Positions 8,902 to 17,681 of a DNA stretch of 64,000 nt are shown in pieces. Below the pieces are notes generated by a model. It was not told the DNA's origin and searched no databases. It worked only from the letters and a program-made list of their open reading frames with translations. Every line of letters starts with the position of its first letter. Within the stretch, counting starts at the first letter, position 1. Both the position numbers and the translations under genes were made by a program. This DNA is from Dokdonella_A sp963775445 (GTDB taxonomy: Bacteria > Pseudomonadota > Gammaproteobacteria > Xanthomonadales > Rhodanobacteraceae). The stretch lies in NCBI GenBank assembly GCA_963775445.1, contig CAVZIT010000004.1, forward strand, positions 1,860,001 through 1,924,000. Reading direction: 5' to 3'.

Positions 8902-9984
8902 TCAGCCGTGGCATCTTTCAAATTCGTTCATGAAATCGACCAGGGTTTCAACGCCCGCCAGAGGCATCGCGTTGTAGATCGACGCGCGCATGCCGCCGAC
9001 GGAACGGTGGCCCTTGAGCCCAAGCAGCCCGGCCGCACCGGCTTCACTCAGAAAAGTGCTTTCGAGGTGGGTATCGGCCAGCGTAAACGGAACATTCATG
9101 CGCGATCGCGATGCCGGGTCGACCGGGTTGCCATAGAAATCCGACCGGTCAATTGCCGCATAGAGCAACGCCGCCTTGGCAGCGTTGCGCTCGGCCATCG
9201 AAGGCATTCCGCCCTCGCCTTTCAACCACTTGAACGTGAGGCCGGCTAGATACCACGCGAAGGTGTTGGGCGTGTTCAGCATGGACTCCTGTTTTGCCTG
9301 TTCCGCGTAGTTGAAGATTCTGGCGATGTCCGGCGGGCAACGTTCCAGCAGATCGTCGCGCACGATCAGCACGACCAGACCGGAGGGACCGATGTTCTTT
9401 TGCGCACCCGCGTAAATGAGGCCAAAGCGTGTCACGTCGATCGGCCGCGACAGGATGTCCGAGGACATGTCCGCGATCAACGGCACGTCACCGACCGCGG
9501 GAATCGTATGGAACTCGACGCCGTGAATGGTTTCGTTGGGGGTGAAATGTACGTACGCAGCGCGCGGATCGAGGTTCCATTCGTCCCGAGGTGGAATCGA
9601 TTGAAATTGCGCGTCGGCGCTGGTTGCCGCAACACGCGCATTGACATACGGCCGCGCTTCGGCCAGTGCTTTTTCTCCCCAATGACCCGTCACAAGGTAA
9701 TCGGCACTTTGTTCCGCACGCGCGATATTCATCGGGATCTGGGCGAAGTGCTGGGTTGCACCGCCTTGCAGAAACAGGACGCGGTAATTGGGTGGAATCT
9801 GCAGCAGGTCGCGTAGATCGCATTCGGATTCCGCAGCCAGCGCGACAAATTCCTTGCTGCGGTGGCTAACTTCCATCACCGATGCGCGCGCACCATTCCA
9901 TTCGAGCAATTCGGCTTGAGCCTGTTTCAGTACGGCCGGTGGCAGCATCGCCGGGCCTGCGCTGAAATTGTAGGTGTGAAGCAC
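8902..9984 (-). CDS. serC: Phosphoserine aminotransferase
   Basis: 360 aa, the family length, when started at the GTG at 9984 (V-L-H-T-Y-N-F). This codon has AAGGAG 5 nt upstream; the in-frame ATG 21 nt earlier has no such site. Family features: FSAGPAMLP at the N-terminus, LQGGATQHF, and the PLP lysine in GAQKNIGPSG. Known: it converts 3-phosphohydroxypyruvate to phosphoserine and also acts in pyridoxal phosphate synthesis. It is the first gene of the serC-serA-hisC-aroA run. Confidence 0.95.
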   Translation of the reverse strand: MLHTYNFSAGPAMLPPAVLKQAQAELLEWNGARASVMEVSHRSKEFVALAAESECDLRDLLQIPPNYRVLFLQGGATQHFAQIPMNIARAEQSADYLVTGHWGEKALAEARPYVNARVAATSADAQFQSIPPRDEWNLDPRAAYVHFTPNETIHGVEFHTIPAVGDVPLIADMSSDILSRPIDVTRFGLIYAGAQKNIGPSGLVVLIVRDDLLERCPPDIARIFNYAEQAKQESMLNTPNTFAWYLAGLTFKWLKGEGGMPSMAERNAAKAALLYAAIDRSDFYGNPVDPASRSRMNVPFTLADTHLESTFLSEAGAAGLLGLKGHRSVGGMRASIYNAMPLAGVETLVDFMNEFERCHG

Positions 9985-10102
9985 AGCAACTCCTTGCGTT
10001 GGCATTTGCCACCGGGCAGCATGCGCCCTCTCCCTGTCGGCCGATATCCGGCGCTCTTTCAGCGTCCTCCGGCAGCGGGAGAAAGGCCCTATCAATGACG
10101 CG

Positions 10103-10933
10103 CTAGATGCCCCAAAGCAATAGCGCCGTGAGTCCGAAACCGATCAATGCCGCCGCGCCGATCAACCACCAGATGCTGTCGCGTGAAGCGCTGCTTGGCG
10201 GAGGTGGGGTATCCGTCTGAACATCGATTGCACTCATGGTTTGCGTGATCGACGCGGCGTGCACGATGGGCGTGCTTTGCCCGCGCATGGGCATGCCGGG
10301 TGCCTCGAGCAAAAAGCGCCTGTTGGCGAAAACGAGCTGATCGCCAGGGTGCAGCATCGCATCCTTGACCATCACGCCGTTTACCAAGGTGCCGGTCGTC
10401 GACCCGAGATCGCGCAGCAAAATCGCTTCCGGGCGCAGTTCGATCACCGCATGGCGCGGCGCCAGCGCCGGCTCGTCAATGGACAAGTCGCAATCGCTGT
10501 TGCGCCCTATCACTAGCTTTCGATCGATCACGATGCTCTTGCCGAAATGTGCTCCCGACATGCCGCGCAACACCGTCCGCGAGGGCATCGGCGATTCGGC
10601 GCTCGACGCACCCACACCGTCGACCGGCACCGTCGTTGCGATAACGTCATCGGCGTCGGCTTTGATCTGCGCCGTCACAGTGCCAAGACTGAGGACATCA
10701 CCGAGCCGGAGCAGCGCTTTTTCCCGCACTGGCCTTGCGTTGACATGGGTTCGTGCGGCGGTATCGAGAACACTCAGCACGATGCCACGAGCGTCGACAC
10801 TGACCGACGCGTGCGCCGCGCCGACATCCGGTCCTGCGAGGCAGATATCGTTTTCCGCGGCAGTGCCGATGCGCATGGTCCCGCTCTTGACCACCACATC
10901 CGCATGTTCGCCGTTCGGGAAAGACAGCCGCAT
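10103..10933 (-). CDS. Membrane-anchored protein with two FHA domains
   Basis: 276 aa. Two forkhead-associated domains are visible: a degenerate one (about 15-75, with R-I-G then A-A-H-A-S) and a canonical one (about 138-200: VIGRNSDCDL, APRHAVIEL, LGSTTGTLVNG). A Thr/Pro/Ser-rich linker leads to one C-terminal transmembrane helix (about 252-273) ending in ALLLWGI. Known: FHA domains bind phosphothreonine. The protein probably reads out Ser/Thr phosphorylation at the membrane, but no kinase is adjacent; the nearest one in the window is at 56286. The partner is unknown. Confidence 0.85.
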   Translation of the reverse strand: MRLSFPNGEHADVVVKSGTMRIGTAAENDICLAGPDVGAAHASVSVDARGIVLSVLDTAARTHVNARPVREKALLRLGDVLSLGTVTAQIKADADDVIATTVPVDGVGASSAESPMPSRTVLRGMSGAHFGKSIVIDRKLVIGRNSDCDLSIDEPALAPRHAVIELRPEAILLRDLGSTTGTLVNGVMVKDAMLHPGDQLVFANRRFLLEAPGMPMRGQSTPIVHAASITQTMSAIDVQTDTPPPPSSASRDSIWWLIGAAALIGFGLTALLLWGI

Positions 10934-11230
10934 AGGTCAAGGAATCAGGGAAATTCGGGCGACTCTAGCACAGGGCAATTGGCGTTCCGAACGGCCACAT
11001 TCCGCGCCTGGGCGCACAGCACGCGATTGGCTGTCGCATCGAAGCTGCGGCATCATGACGCACTTGGCGCATAGAGGCCGGAAAGCATCAATGACGCACG
11101 TCACAGCGTTTGTGGAATCGCGCAGCGTTGTGAGCCGGCGCGGCCGCGCACCTGCCACGCATCCCGAATCAGCCGCAATTCGACCCGGAATGCAGGTTTC
11201 CAAAGTCGTCCCTGAACATGAGGATGCCCC
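10934..11230. other. Divergent intergenic region (297 nt)
   Basis: It separates the minus-strand FHA gene from the plus-strand PHA/ACBP pair and should hold both promoters. No clear -35/-10 pair, repeat or RNA could be recognised. A Shine-Dalgarno-like TGAGGA lies just before 11231. Confidence 0.5.
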
Positions 11231-11512
11231 ATGCCGACCATAGATCTGCGTCGCGCTCATCAAATCCCGGTCGAGGATGCGAGGCATGCCGTTGAGACGG
11301 TGATCGCGGCCATTGGCCGCAAGTTTGGCATTCGCTACCAATGGCGCGATGATCGCGTCGACTTTTCGCGAACAGGCGTCAAAGGACATATCGAAATCGC
11401 ACCGGACACGGTGCATGTCCGGGCCGAACTGGGATTCCTGCTCGCCGGAATGCAATCGAAGATCGAGAATGAAATAGAGACCCATCTGGATCGCGCATTG
11501 GGTCCGCGTTAG
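11231..11512 (+). CDS. Polyhydroxyalkanoic acid system family protein
   Basis: 93 aa. The sequence matches the PHA_gran_rgn family: LRRAHQIPVEDAR at the N-terminus and a later segment around GHIEIAPDTVHVRAELGFL. Known: members sit in PHA-producing bacteria and are thought to relate to PHA granules, but the biochemical role is not settled. GAGGA precedes the ATG. An acyl-CoA-binding protein follows, so the pair may handle acyl-CoA or lipid storage intermediates (inference). No phaC is in the window. Confidence 0.8.
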   Translation: MPTIDLRRAHQIPVEDARHAVETVIAAIGRKFGIRYQWRDDRVDFSRTGVKGHIEIAPDTVHVRAELGFLLAGMQSKIENEIETHLDRALGPR

Positions 11513-11569
11513 CGGGCCGAGTCGCTTTCCCCGCGCGATGCACGCCTTCCAATACGTGCAGGAAAAGCC

Positions 11570-11833
11570 ATGCCCGAACTCACTCAACGTTTCCTGCAGG
11601 CGTCCGAGGATGCCAAAAAGCTGCCGCGAAGACCGGAGCACGATGCCCTGCTGAAATTGTACGCACTGTACAAACAGGGTTTGGAGGGAGATGTGCGCGG
11701 CACCAAACCGGGCTTCTTCGATTTCATCGGCACGGCGAAGTACGAGGCATGGTCACAGCTCAAGGGCATGAGTGGCGATGACGCGATGCGCAAGTACATC
11801 GAATTGGCCGAAAGCCTGAAGGCTCTTGGCTGA
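11570..11833 (+). CDS. Acyl-CoA-binding protein
   Basis: 87 aa, the full size of a free ACBP. Conserved residues are seen in LPRRPEHDALLKLYALYKQ and in KYEAWSQLKGMSGDDAM. Known: the four-helix ACBP fold binds long-chain acyl-CoA in the cytoplasm. AGGA lies 6 nt before the ATG. It follows the PHA-system gene by 57 nt on the same strand. Confidence 0.93.
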   Translation: MPELTQRFLQASEDAKKLPRRPEHDALLKLYALYKQGLEGDVRGTKPGFFDFIGTAKYEAWSQLKGMSGDDAMRKYIELAESLKALG

Positions 11834-11862
11834 CGCGCACGTGACGATGCAGAACGGCTCGG

Positions 11863-11880
11863 CAGGCGCATTGGCGCCTG
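11863..11880. terminator. Hairpin between convergent ACBP and zipA genes
   Basis: Perfect 7-bp inverted repeat CAGGCGC-ATTG-GCGCCTG in the 94-nt convergent gap. No T-run follows on either strand, so it is at best a weak or Rho-assisted bidirectional end. Confidence 0.35.
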
Positions 11881-11927
11881 ATGTGGAATCAGCATAGCGC
11901 GACTCACCGCGCATGCGTGCCGGCGAA

Positions 11928-12662
11928 CTACCACCCGAGTCTGATTTCGCTGCCTTCCTGTTTGCGGTCCCAGACGCGTAACTCGTCGCGAATATGCGCT
12001 ATGCGTTGCCGCCCCAGTGTGTTGCGCCCCTCATCCATCACGACGCCGTCGAGCAGCTCCGCCATGCGCTGTGCGGTCGGCAGCATGGTGTCCCAGGCAT
12101 CGAGCGCGGCGAGCGGTCCTGGCAGCGTCATGAACAGGCTCACGCCCGGGGTGCTGATCTGATCAAGATGCGCCATGTCGAAATTGCCCGGCTTGACCAT
12201 GTTCGCCATGCTGAAAACCGGCCCCTGCTCGGGCTTGCCCAATCCCGTGCGATGGAAGATACCCTGATCGCCGAATTCGAGTCCCGCCTTTTCGGCCGCG
12301 ACCACCAAGTCGGGGCCGGCAAATTGCGCATCGCCGCGTGCCGCCACGAATAACGTCACGATGCGCTCGATCGGTCGATCAGGACGCTTGCCGACCACCG
12401 GCTTGTGCGCGCGCATTTCCGCGCTTGAGGCCGCCGCCGATCGTTGCCCCTTGAGCAAATCGAACTCTTCCTGCAACGGCTCGCCTGCAGGATCACCGAG
12501 CGTCGGCTCGACGCGCTGACCGAGCACCCGACGGAACAGTCGCCGTTTGCCTTGGTCCGACTTTTTCGGGCGTCCGAAAAAATAGATCAGCGCCAGCACA
12601 ACCAGGCCGACGAGGCCGATGATGACGCGAAGTCCATTGCCACTGAGTGCCTGCTGATCCAT
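11928..12662 (-). CDS. zipA: Cell division protein ZipA
   Basis: 244 aa from the ATG at 12662 (MDQQALSGNG). An N-terminal transmembrane helix (about 10-29) is followed by a basic linker and a C-terminal ZipA domain of about 130 residues (from RPIERIVTLFV). Known: ZipA tethers FtsZ to the inner membrane through that domain. It lies 11 nt after the smc stop, the usual smc-zipA pairing. ligA, which follows zipA in Pseudomonas, is absent: the next gene is convergent. Confidence 0.9.
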   Translation of the reverse strand: MDQQALSGNGLRVIIGLVGLVVLALIYFFGRPKKSDQGKRRLFRRVLGQRVEPTLGDPAGEPLQEEFDLLKGQRSAAASSAEMRAHKPVVGKRPDRPIERIVTLFVAARGDAQFAGPDLVVAAEKAGLEFGDQGIFHRTGLGKPEQGPVFSMANMVKPGNFDMAHLDQISTPGVSLFMTLPGPLAALDAWDTMLPTAQRMAELLDGVVMDEGRNTLGRQRIAHIRDELRVWDRKQEGSEIRLGW

Positions 12663-12673
12663 GACGGTCTCCG

Positions 12674-15600
12674 TCAAGCTGCTCCGGCCAGTCGGGCGGC
12701 CTCTGCCAGGTCCACCTGGACCAGTCGAGAAACACCGGGCTCGCGCATGGTCACGCCACACAATTGCATGGCAGCTTCCATTGTGGCCTTGTTGTGGGTC
12801 ACGAAGATGAACTGCACATTGGCACTCATTTCGCTGACCAGACTGGTAAAGCGGCCCACATTGGCTTCGTCGAGCGGCGCATCGACCTCATCGAGCAGAC
12901 AGAATGGTGCGGGATTGAGGCGGAAAATCGCAAATACCACCGCGACTGCGGTCAGCGCCTTCTCCCCGCCGGACAGCAATGAAATGGAACTGACTCTCTT
13001 TCCGGGCGGACGCGCCATGATGGCGACGCCTGCGGACAGCAGATCTTCGCCCGTCATTTCGAGGTGCGCCTGCCCGCCACCGAACAGACGCGGAAAGAGT
13101 TCCTGAATTCCGGTGTTCACGCGCTCGAAGGTTTCCTTGAAGCGCAGTCTGGTTTCCCGATCGATCTTGCGAATCGCATTCTCGAGCGTGTCCAGCGCCG
13201 CGCCGAGGTCCGCCAGTTGGGCATCCAGATATTCCTTGCGTTGCGACTGTTCCTCGTACTCCTGGATGGCTGCCAGATTGACCGGTTCCAGTCGCTGGAC
13301 CTTGCGCTCGAGCTCGGTCAGATTTTCCTTCCATTGCGCGGCATCGGCGTTTTCCGGCAAAGCGTGCAGAAGCGTATCGAGCTCGAATCCCGCTTGCGTG
13401 ATGGCATGCGCCAGCGCTTCCGCATGCAGCCGGTGCTCCTGCTCGCGCAGACGCAATTCGGCGAGCCGCTCGCGTCGCTCCACGAGGTCCTGCTCGATCT
13501 GGTGTCGTTCATGCTCGAGGCGACGCAGCTCGCTCTCGTGATCGCCTAGCGCCGTGCGCGCCTCGACCAGCCGCTTGTCCACCAACAGCCGCTCATTGAG
13601 GTAGGTCTGACGTTCCTTTTCGAGGTGCTTTTCGGGATCGTCACTTTCAGTCAGTTGCCGGGCAATGTCCGTCCGGCGCGACGCGAGTTGCGCGCGTTGA
13701 TCGCGCATGCGTTCCAGTGCTTGCTCGAGCGATTGCGATGCGGCTCGCTGTGATTCGATGGCCAAGGCGATTCGATGGACCTCCTCGCGCGTTTCGCGGG
13801 CGGTCATGCGCGCTTCCTCCCGCGCTTCCAGCAGTTTCCTGCGCTCGATGTCGAGTTCGTGGCGGGCTTGCTCGATCTCGGCCATACGCGTCACCGCTGC
13901 TTCGAGGCGCGAGCGTGACGCGCGGCCTTGCGCACGGGTGTTCTCGAGGTTCTCCGCGAGATCTGCCATCTCGCGTTCGATCCGTTCCGAGCGCTCCTTT
14001 GCATCTGCGCGACGCCCGCGCTGGCTTTGCAGTTGGCCTGCCGTTTCGGCGAGCTGCCGTTGTGCTGCATGCAGTTCGCGCTGCACATCATCGCGTGCCG
14101 TTTCGGCTTCGATCCGCGTTCGGCGATTCTTTTCCAGCGTGCGCGCCTGCTCTTCCACGTCACGCTCTGCGGCGGCCACCTGCGACTTGAGATCGTGGAT
14201 TTCGCGTTCACGCGCGAGCACCCCGACCTGCGAGCCGGCACCCCGCTGGACACGCAGGAAATCTGTGCCGAACCAGTCGCCTTGCGGCGTTATGACGGAT
14301 CCACCCGCGGCAAGGCCGCCCGCCAAGCCACGTGCCTCATCGATCGATTCCGCCGTGCGCACGCTGGCCAACATGCGGCGCGCTGCCAAGGGTCCACGCA
14401 CGTGCGCGGCGAGCGATGCAGGGGGTGTCTCCAGATCCCGTTCGAGATCGCAAAGCAGGGTCACGTCGGCATCCGGCACCTGTGCAAGTTCGCTGGCGAG
14501 ATTTAGGGGGGAATCGACCAGGACCGCTTCGAGCCAGCCATCGAGCACGGTCTCGACCGCACGTTCCCACCCCGCGTCCACATCGAGCGTCTCACCGAGG
14601 CGACGGGCGTCGGCCAGACCGCTCGTCTCCAGCCACGCCCTGGCTGACGCACCCTGTTCGCCCAGCGCGTCATGCTGCAGCGCTTCGAGCGACGAGAGGC
14701 GCCCGCGCAGCGATTCGAGTTGTCCACGCCGCTCGCTGAGCGATGATTCCAGGGAGCGTTCCTGTTCAATCGAGCGATCAAAACCCTGGTGGCGTTGCTG
14801 GAGGCCAGCTGTCAGCGCTTCGACTTGCGTTCGCACATCGCCATGATCGCTTTCGAGGCGTTGCAATAATCGATCGAGCTCGACGAGATTCATCGTCTGC
14901 TGTTCGCTTTGCAGTGCGGCACGACGCTGCTCCGCATCGAGGCTCTGGCGATCCAGAAAATCGAGTCGCGTGCGCTCGACTTCTGCCTCTTGTGCGACCT
15001 GCGAAGCACTCTTCGAATGTGCATCCCAGCGTTCCTGCCAGCCCGTCAACGCCGCTTCGGCTACCCGCAGACCCTCGATGGCATTCTCATCGGCGCTCCG
15101 CAGACCGGCAAGACGCGGCTCGGCCTCGGCGACGGCCTGCAGCAGCGCATCGCGCCGGGCGCTGTCGTTGGCCAGATGTCCTTCCATCTCAAGATGCGCA
15201 CGTTCATTTTCCGCGTGTGCGCGCTGCAACTGCTCGGTGAGCTCGCGGTTGTGCTGAATCTGCTGTTCGACGCGCGCCACCTCGGCGCCGATCCGGTAAA
15301 GCTCGGCCTGCACCATGTTGAGATGCTCGCCAGCGGCGCCATGGCGCTCGCGGCTGGTCTCCAGCAGAGCCTCGCGCTGGCGCTGTGCGGCGACGTGCTT
15401 CTCCATTTCGAGAGTCGCATCCGTCACCTCCTGCGCGTGACTTGCAAGCTCGACGCGCGCGGCGCGCAATGTGAGGCCCTTGAGTTCCGCTTCGGTGCGG
15501 TTTTGATCGGCCTTCAGCGACTGCCAACGTTCGGCGGCGCGCGCCTGGCGCTTCAGATGTTCGAGCTGTTTGTCGACCTCGTCGCGCACGTCACGCACGC

Positions 15601-16177
15601 GATCGAGGTTTTCGCGCGTGGTTTTGATACGGGCCGCAGTTTCCTTGCGCCGTTCCTTGTATCGGGAAATTCCCGCCGCTTCCTCCAGATGAATCCGCAA
15701 TTGCTCCGGGTCGGCTTCGACGATATCGGAGATCATTCCCTGTTCGATGATCGAATAACTTCTTGGTCCGAGGCCGGTTCCGAGAAACAGATCGGTGATG
15801 TCCCGGCGTCGACAGCGCGTGCCGTTAAGAAAATACTGCGACTGTCCATCGCGACTGACCATGCGCCGGACGGCGATCTCGGCATAACTCGCGTATTCCC
15901 CCGCGATCGCGCCGTCGGCGTTGTCGAAGATGAGTTCGACCGTTGCCGCGCCCACCGGTTTGCGTCCGGACGAACCCGAAAAAATGACATCGACCAGCGC
16001 GTCGCCGCGCAAGCGGCTCGCCGCGCTTTCCCCCATGACCCAACGTATCGCATCGATGATGTTCGACTTACCGCAACCATTGGGGCCGACGATACCGGAC
16101 AAGTTGGTCGGGAAATGCAGGACGGTCGGGTCGACAAAGGACTTGAAGCCGGCCAGTTTGATGGTGGTCAGGCGCAT
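12674..16177 (-). CDS. smc: Chromosome segregation ATPase SMC
   Basis: 1167 aa, full length. Walker A is GPNGCGKSNI (31-40). Long heptad-rich coiled coils flank a hinge around residues 500-640. The C-terminal ABC signature LSGGEKALTAVA and Walker B CLLDEVDAPLD are present. Known: with ScpA and ScpB it forms the bacterial condensin that organises newly replicated origins. scpA and scpB lie 2 kb away on the other strand, so the whole complex is encoded within 7 kb. Confidence 0.97.
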   Translation of the reverse strand: MRLTTIKLAGFKSFVDPTVLHFPTNLSGIVGPNGCGKSNIIDAIRWVMGESAASRLRGDALVDVIFSGSSGRKPVGAATVELIFDNADGAIAGEYASYAEIAVRRMVSRDGQSQYFLNGTRCRRRDITDLFLGTGLGPRSYSIIEQGMISDIVEADPEQLRIHLEEAAGISRYKERRKETAARIKTTRENLDRVRDVRDEVDKQLEHLKRQARAAERWQSLKADQNRTEAELKGLTLRAARVELASHAQEVTDATLEMEKHVAAQRQREALLETSRERHGAAGEHLNMVQAELYRIGAEVARVEQQIQHNRELTEQLQRAHAENERAHLEMEGHLANDSARRDALLQAVAEAEPRLAGLRSADENAIEGLRVAEAALTGWQERWDAHSKSASQVAQEAEVERTRLDFLDRQSLDAEQRRAALQSEQQTMNLVELDRLLQRLESDHGDVRTQVEALTAGLQQRHQGFDRSIEQERSLESSLSERRGQLESLRGRLSSLEALQHDALGEQGASARAWLETSGLADARRLGETLDVDAGWERAVETVLDGWLEAVLVDSPLNLASELAQVPDADVTLLCDLERDLETPPASLAAHVRGPLAARRMLASVRTAESIDEARGLAGGLAAGGSVITPQGDWFGTDFLRVQRGAGSQVGVLAREREIHDLKSQVAAAERDVEEQARTLEKNRRTRIEAETARDDVQRELHAAQRQLAETAGQLQSQRGRRADAKERSERIEREMADLAENLENTRAQGRASRSRLEAAVTRMAEIEQARHELDIERRKLLEAREEARMTARETREEVHRIALAIESQRAASQSLEQALERMRDQRAQLASRRTDIARQLTESDDPEKHLEKERQTYLNERLLVDKRLVEARTALGDHESELRRLEHERHQIEQDLVERRERLAELRLREQEHRLHAEALAHAITQAGFELDTLLHALPENADAAQWKENLTELERKVQRLEPVNLAAIQEYEEQSQRKEYLDAQLADLGAALDTLENAIRKIDRETRLRFKETFERVNTGIQELFPRLFGGGQAHLEMTGEDLLSAGVAIMARPPGKRVSSISLLSGGEKALTAVAVVFAIFRLNPAPFCLLDEVDAPLDEANVGRFTSLVSEMSANVQFIFVTHNKATMEAAMQLCGVTMREPGVSRLVQVDLAEAARLAGAA

Positions 16178-16192
16178 TAATTCGATCGCATT

Positions 16193-17116
16193 TCAGTTGT
16201 GCTTGTCCGAACTTTCGTTGTCTGTGCCACTTGAAGCAGGAACGCTTCCGGTGGGTGGGGCCGCGGCGCTGGGCGCCGTGTCTGAGCCGGCGACCGGGGG
16301 AGTGGTCGGAGTGATGGTTGCCTTGGCGCGCAACTGCGCGAGGCGTCGTTCGGCCGCTGCCTCGAGTTCACTGTGTCGGATGTTTTTTTTCAACGCCTCG
16401 AATGTCGGTGGCGTGAAGGGATGGGTCGCATCAAGGTGCAGGACGTGCCAGCCGAACCGCGTCTGTAATGGCGCCTTGGTGGTCTCGCCCGGCTGCAGAG
16501 ACTCGAGCGCCCTGGCCAGCACATCCGGCAACTGGTTCACACGCACGCCTTTGAATGTGCGCGCCGAGCGCGCGCCGTCACGATCTTCCGCGAGCAACTC
16601 GCTGAACGGCTTGCCAGCCAGCACCTCGGCTTCGGCCTTGAGGGCCTGATCCTCCGTTGCAAAAATCAGTTGCCCGAAATCGTATTCGACCTTTCCGGCC
16701 TTCGCGACCTGCTGCGCGTAGGCATCACGCAGTGATTCATCATCGATCTTCGCGTCGCTCTGGAACCTTGCCAATGTCGCGTTCGCGACACCACGCAGAC
16801 GGTTCAGCTCGACGCCCGCGGCAAACGCCGGGTCATCGGCGAAATGCTCTCTTCTGGCCTCCTGTGCCAGCAACACGTACTCGGTGAGCTCCCTGGTTGC
16901 CTGTGCATTTTGCTCGGGATTGGACAAATCGAAATTGCGGCCGCGCGCGAGGGCCCGCAGCAGCGACGTTGCGACCGGCTCGCCGTTGACGACCTCGAAC
17001 GTCGGCCCGGACAAGCCCCTGACGGCTGTGTCCCGTGAATCGCCGCATCCCGGCAATGCAAGCACGACGACTGCCGCCGAACCCAGCGAGATCAAGACCT
17101 GCGCAACAAATCTCAT
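16193..17116 (-). CDS. Parvulin-type peptidyl-prolyl isomerase lipoprotein
   Basis: 307 aa. The signal peptide ends in a lipobox (ALPGC), so the mature protein is probably lipid-anchored in the envelope. A rotamase (parvulin) domain occupies about 130-235, with DFGQLIFA and RFGWHVLHLDATHPF. The tail is Thr/Pro/Ser-rich and likely disordered. Known: such proteins aid folding of exported proteins. The start overlaps the bolA stop by 4 nt; an 8-A run occurs in the coding strand (LKKN). Confidence 0.88.
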   Translation of the reverse strand: MRFVAQVLISLGSAAVVVLALPGCGDSRDTAVRGLSGPTFEVVNGEPVATSLLRALARGRNFDLSNPEQNAQATRELTEYVLLAQEARREHFADDPAFAAGVELNRLRGVANATLARFQSDAKIDDESLRDAYAQQVAKAGKVEYDFGQLIFATEDQALKAEAEVLAGKPFSELLAEDRDGARSARTFKGVRVNQLPDVLARALESLQPGETTKAPLQTRFGWHVLHLDATHPFTPPTFEALKKNIRHSELEAAAERRLAQLRAKATITPTTPPVAGSDTAPSAAAPPTGSVPASSGTDNESSDKHN

Positions 17117-17385
17117 GAATCCTCCGCCGATGCACTGGCGTCGATCGCAAGCGCGTGGATGTCGGTAGTCATCAGATCACCGAGTGCTGCGTACACCGCG
17201 CGGTGACGGGCCAGCGCCGGCTGGTCCGCAAACGTGCTGCTGACGATGCGTACGCGAAAATGACCGCGCCCATCGCGTGCGCCTGCATGGCCGATGTGCT
17301 GATCGCTCTCGTCGATGATCTCGAGCATCGAGGGAGACAGCGCCGCAAGCAGGCGCGATCGAATCTGCTCGATCCTCGAGTTCAC
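17113..17385 (-). CDS. BolA family protein
   Basis: 90 aa from a GTG at 17385 that overlaps the yciI stop as GTGA. It matches BolA/YrbA: a basic helix (RIEQIRSRLLAAL), then GHFRVRIVSS and a RHRAVYAALGDLM region before a short tail. Known: BolA proteins pair with monothiol glutaredoxins in Fe-S handling and can bind DNA. The yciI-bolA-ppiC order is recurrent in Xanthomonadales. The first in-frame ATG would cut off the domain, supporting the GTG. Confidence 0.85.
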   Translation of the reverse strand: MNSRIEQIRSRLLAALSPSMLEIIDESDQHIGHAGARDGRGHFRVRIVSSTFADQPALARHRAVYAALGDLMTTDIHALAIDASASAEDS

Positions 17386-17681
17386 GGAAGAACCTTGCGG
17401 AATGGTCGCACGTCGACATCGCGATACACACCGGCGCCCACATAGGGATCTGCGGCCGCCCACGACCTGGCTGCTTCGAGATCGTCGAACTCGGCAAGAA
17501 TCAGACTGCCGCTGAACCCGGCCGGCCCAGGATCGAACGCATCGATGGCAGGGAATGGTCCGGCAACGAGGAGGCGCGCCTGATCGCGCAACGCTTCGAG
17601 GCGAGCGAGATGCGCGGGCCGCGCAGTTGCGCGCTGATCGCGCGAACCGGCGTTGTCGTGACCGATGATTGCGTACCACAT
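17382..17681 (-). CDS. YciI family protein
   Basis: 99 aa from the ATG at 17681 (MWYAIIGHD). The YciI fold (ferredoxin-like) is shown by RPAHLARLEAL with the conserved His, GPFPA and the D-P-Y-V-x-A-G-V segment. Known: members have weak dioxygenase- or hydrolase-like activity, with the physiological substrate unknown. First gene of the yciI-bolA-ppiC operon, overlapping bolA by 4 nt. Confidence 0.88.
   Translation of the reverse strand: MWYAIIGHDNAGSRDQRATARPAHLARLEALRDQARLLVAGPFPAIDAFDPGPAGFSGSLILAEFDDLEAARSWAAADPYVGAGVYRDVDVRPFRKVLP

Noticed and set aside
10937..11641. Minus-strand frame of 234 codons between the FHA gene and zipA
   Set aside because: It covers the plus-strand PHA-system gene and the start of the acyl-CoA-binding gene, which are family-matched; it has no motif of its own.
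13707..16180. Two long plus-strand frames opposite smc
   Set aside because: Arg/Ser-rich antisense translations of coiled-coil codons; smc is full length with all motifs.
16377..16392. T-run as an intrinsic terminator near 16381
   Set aside because: It is inside the coding sequence of the PpiC-type lipoprotein (two Lys codons on the minus strand) with no preceding hairpin.
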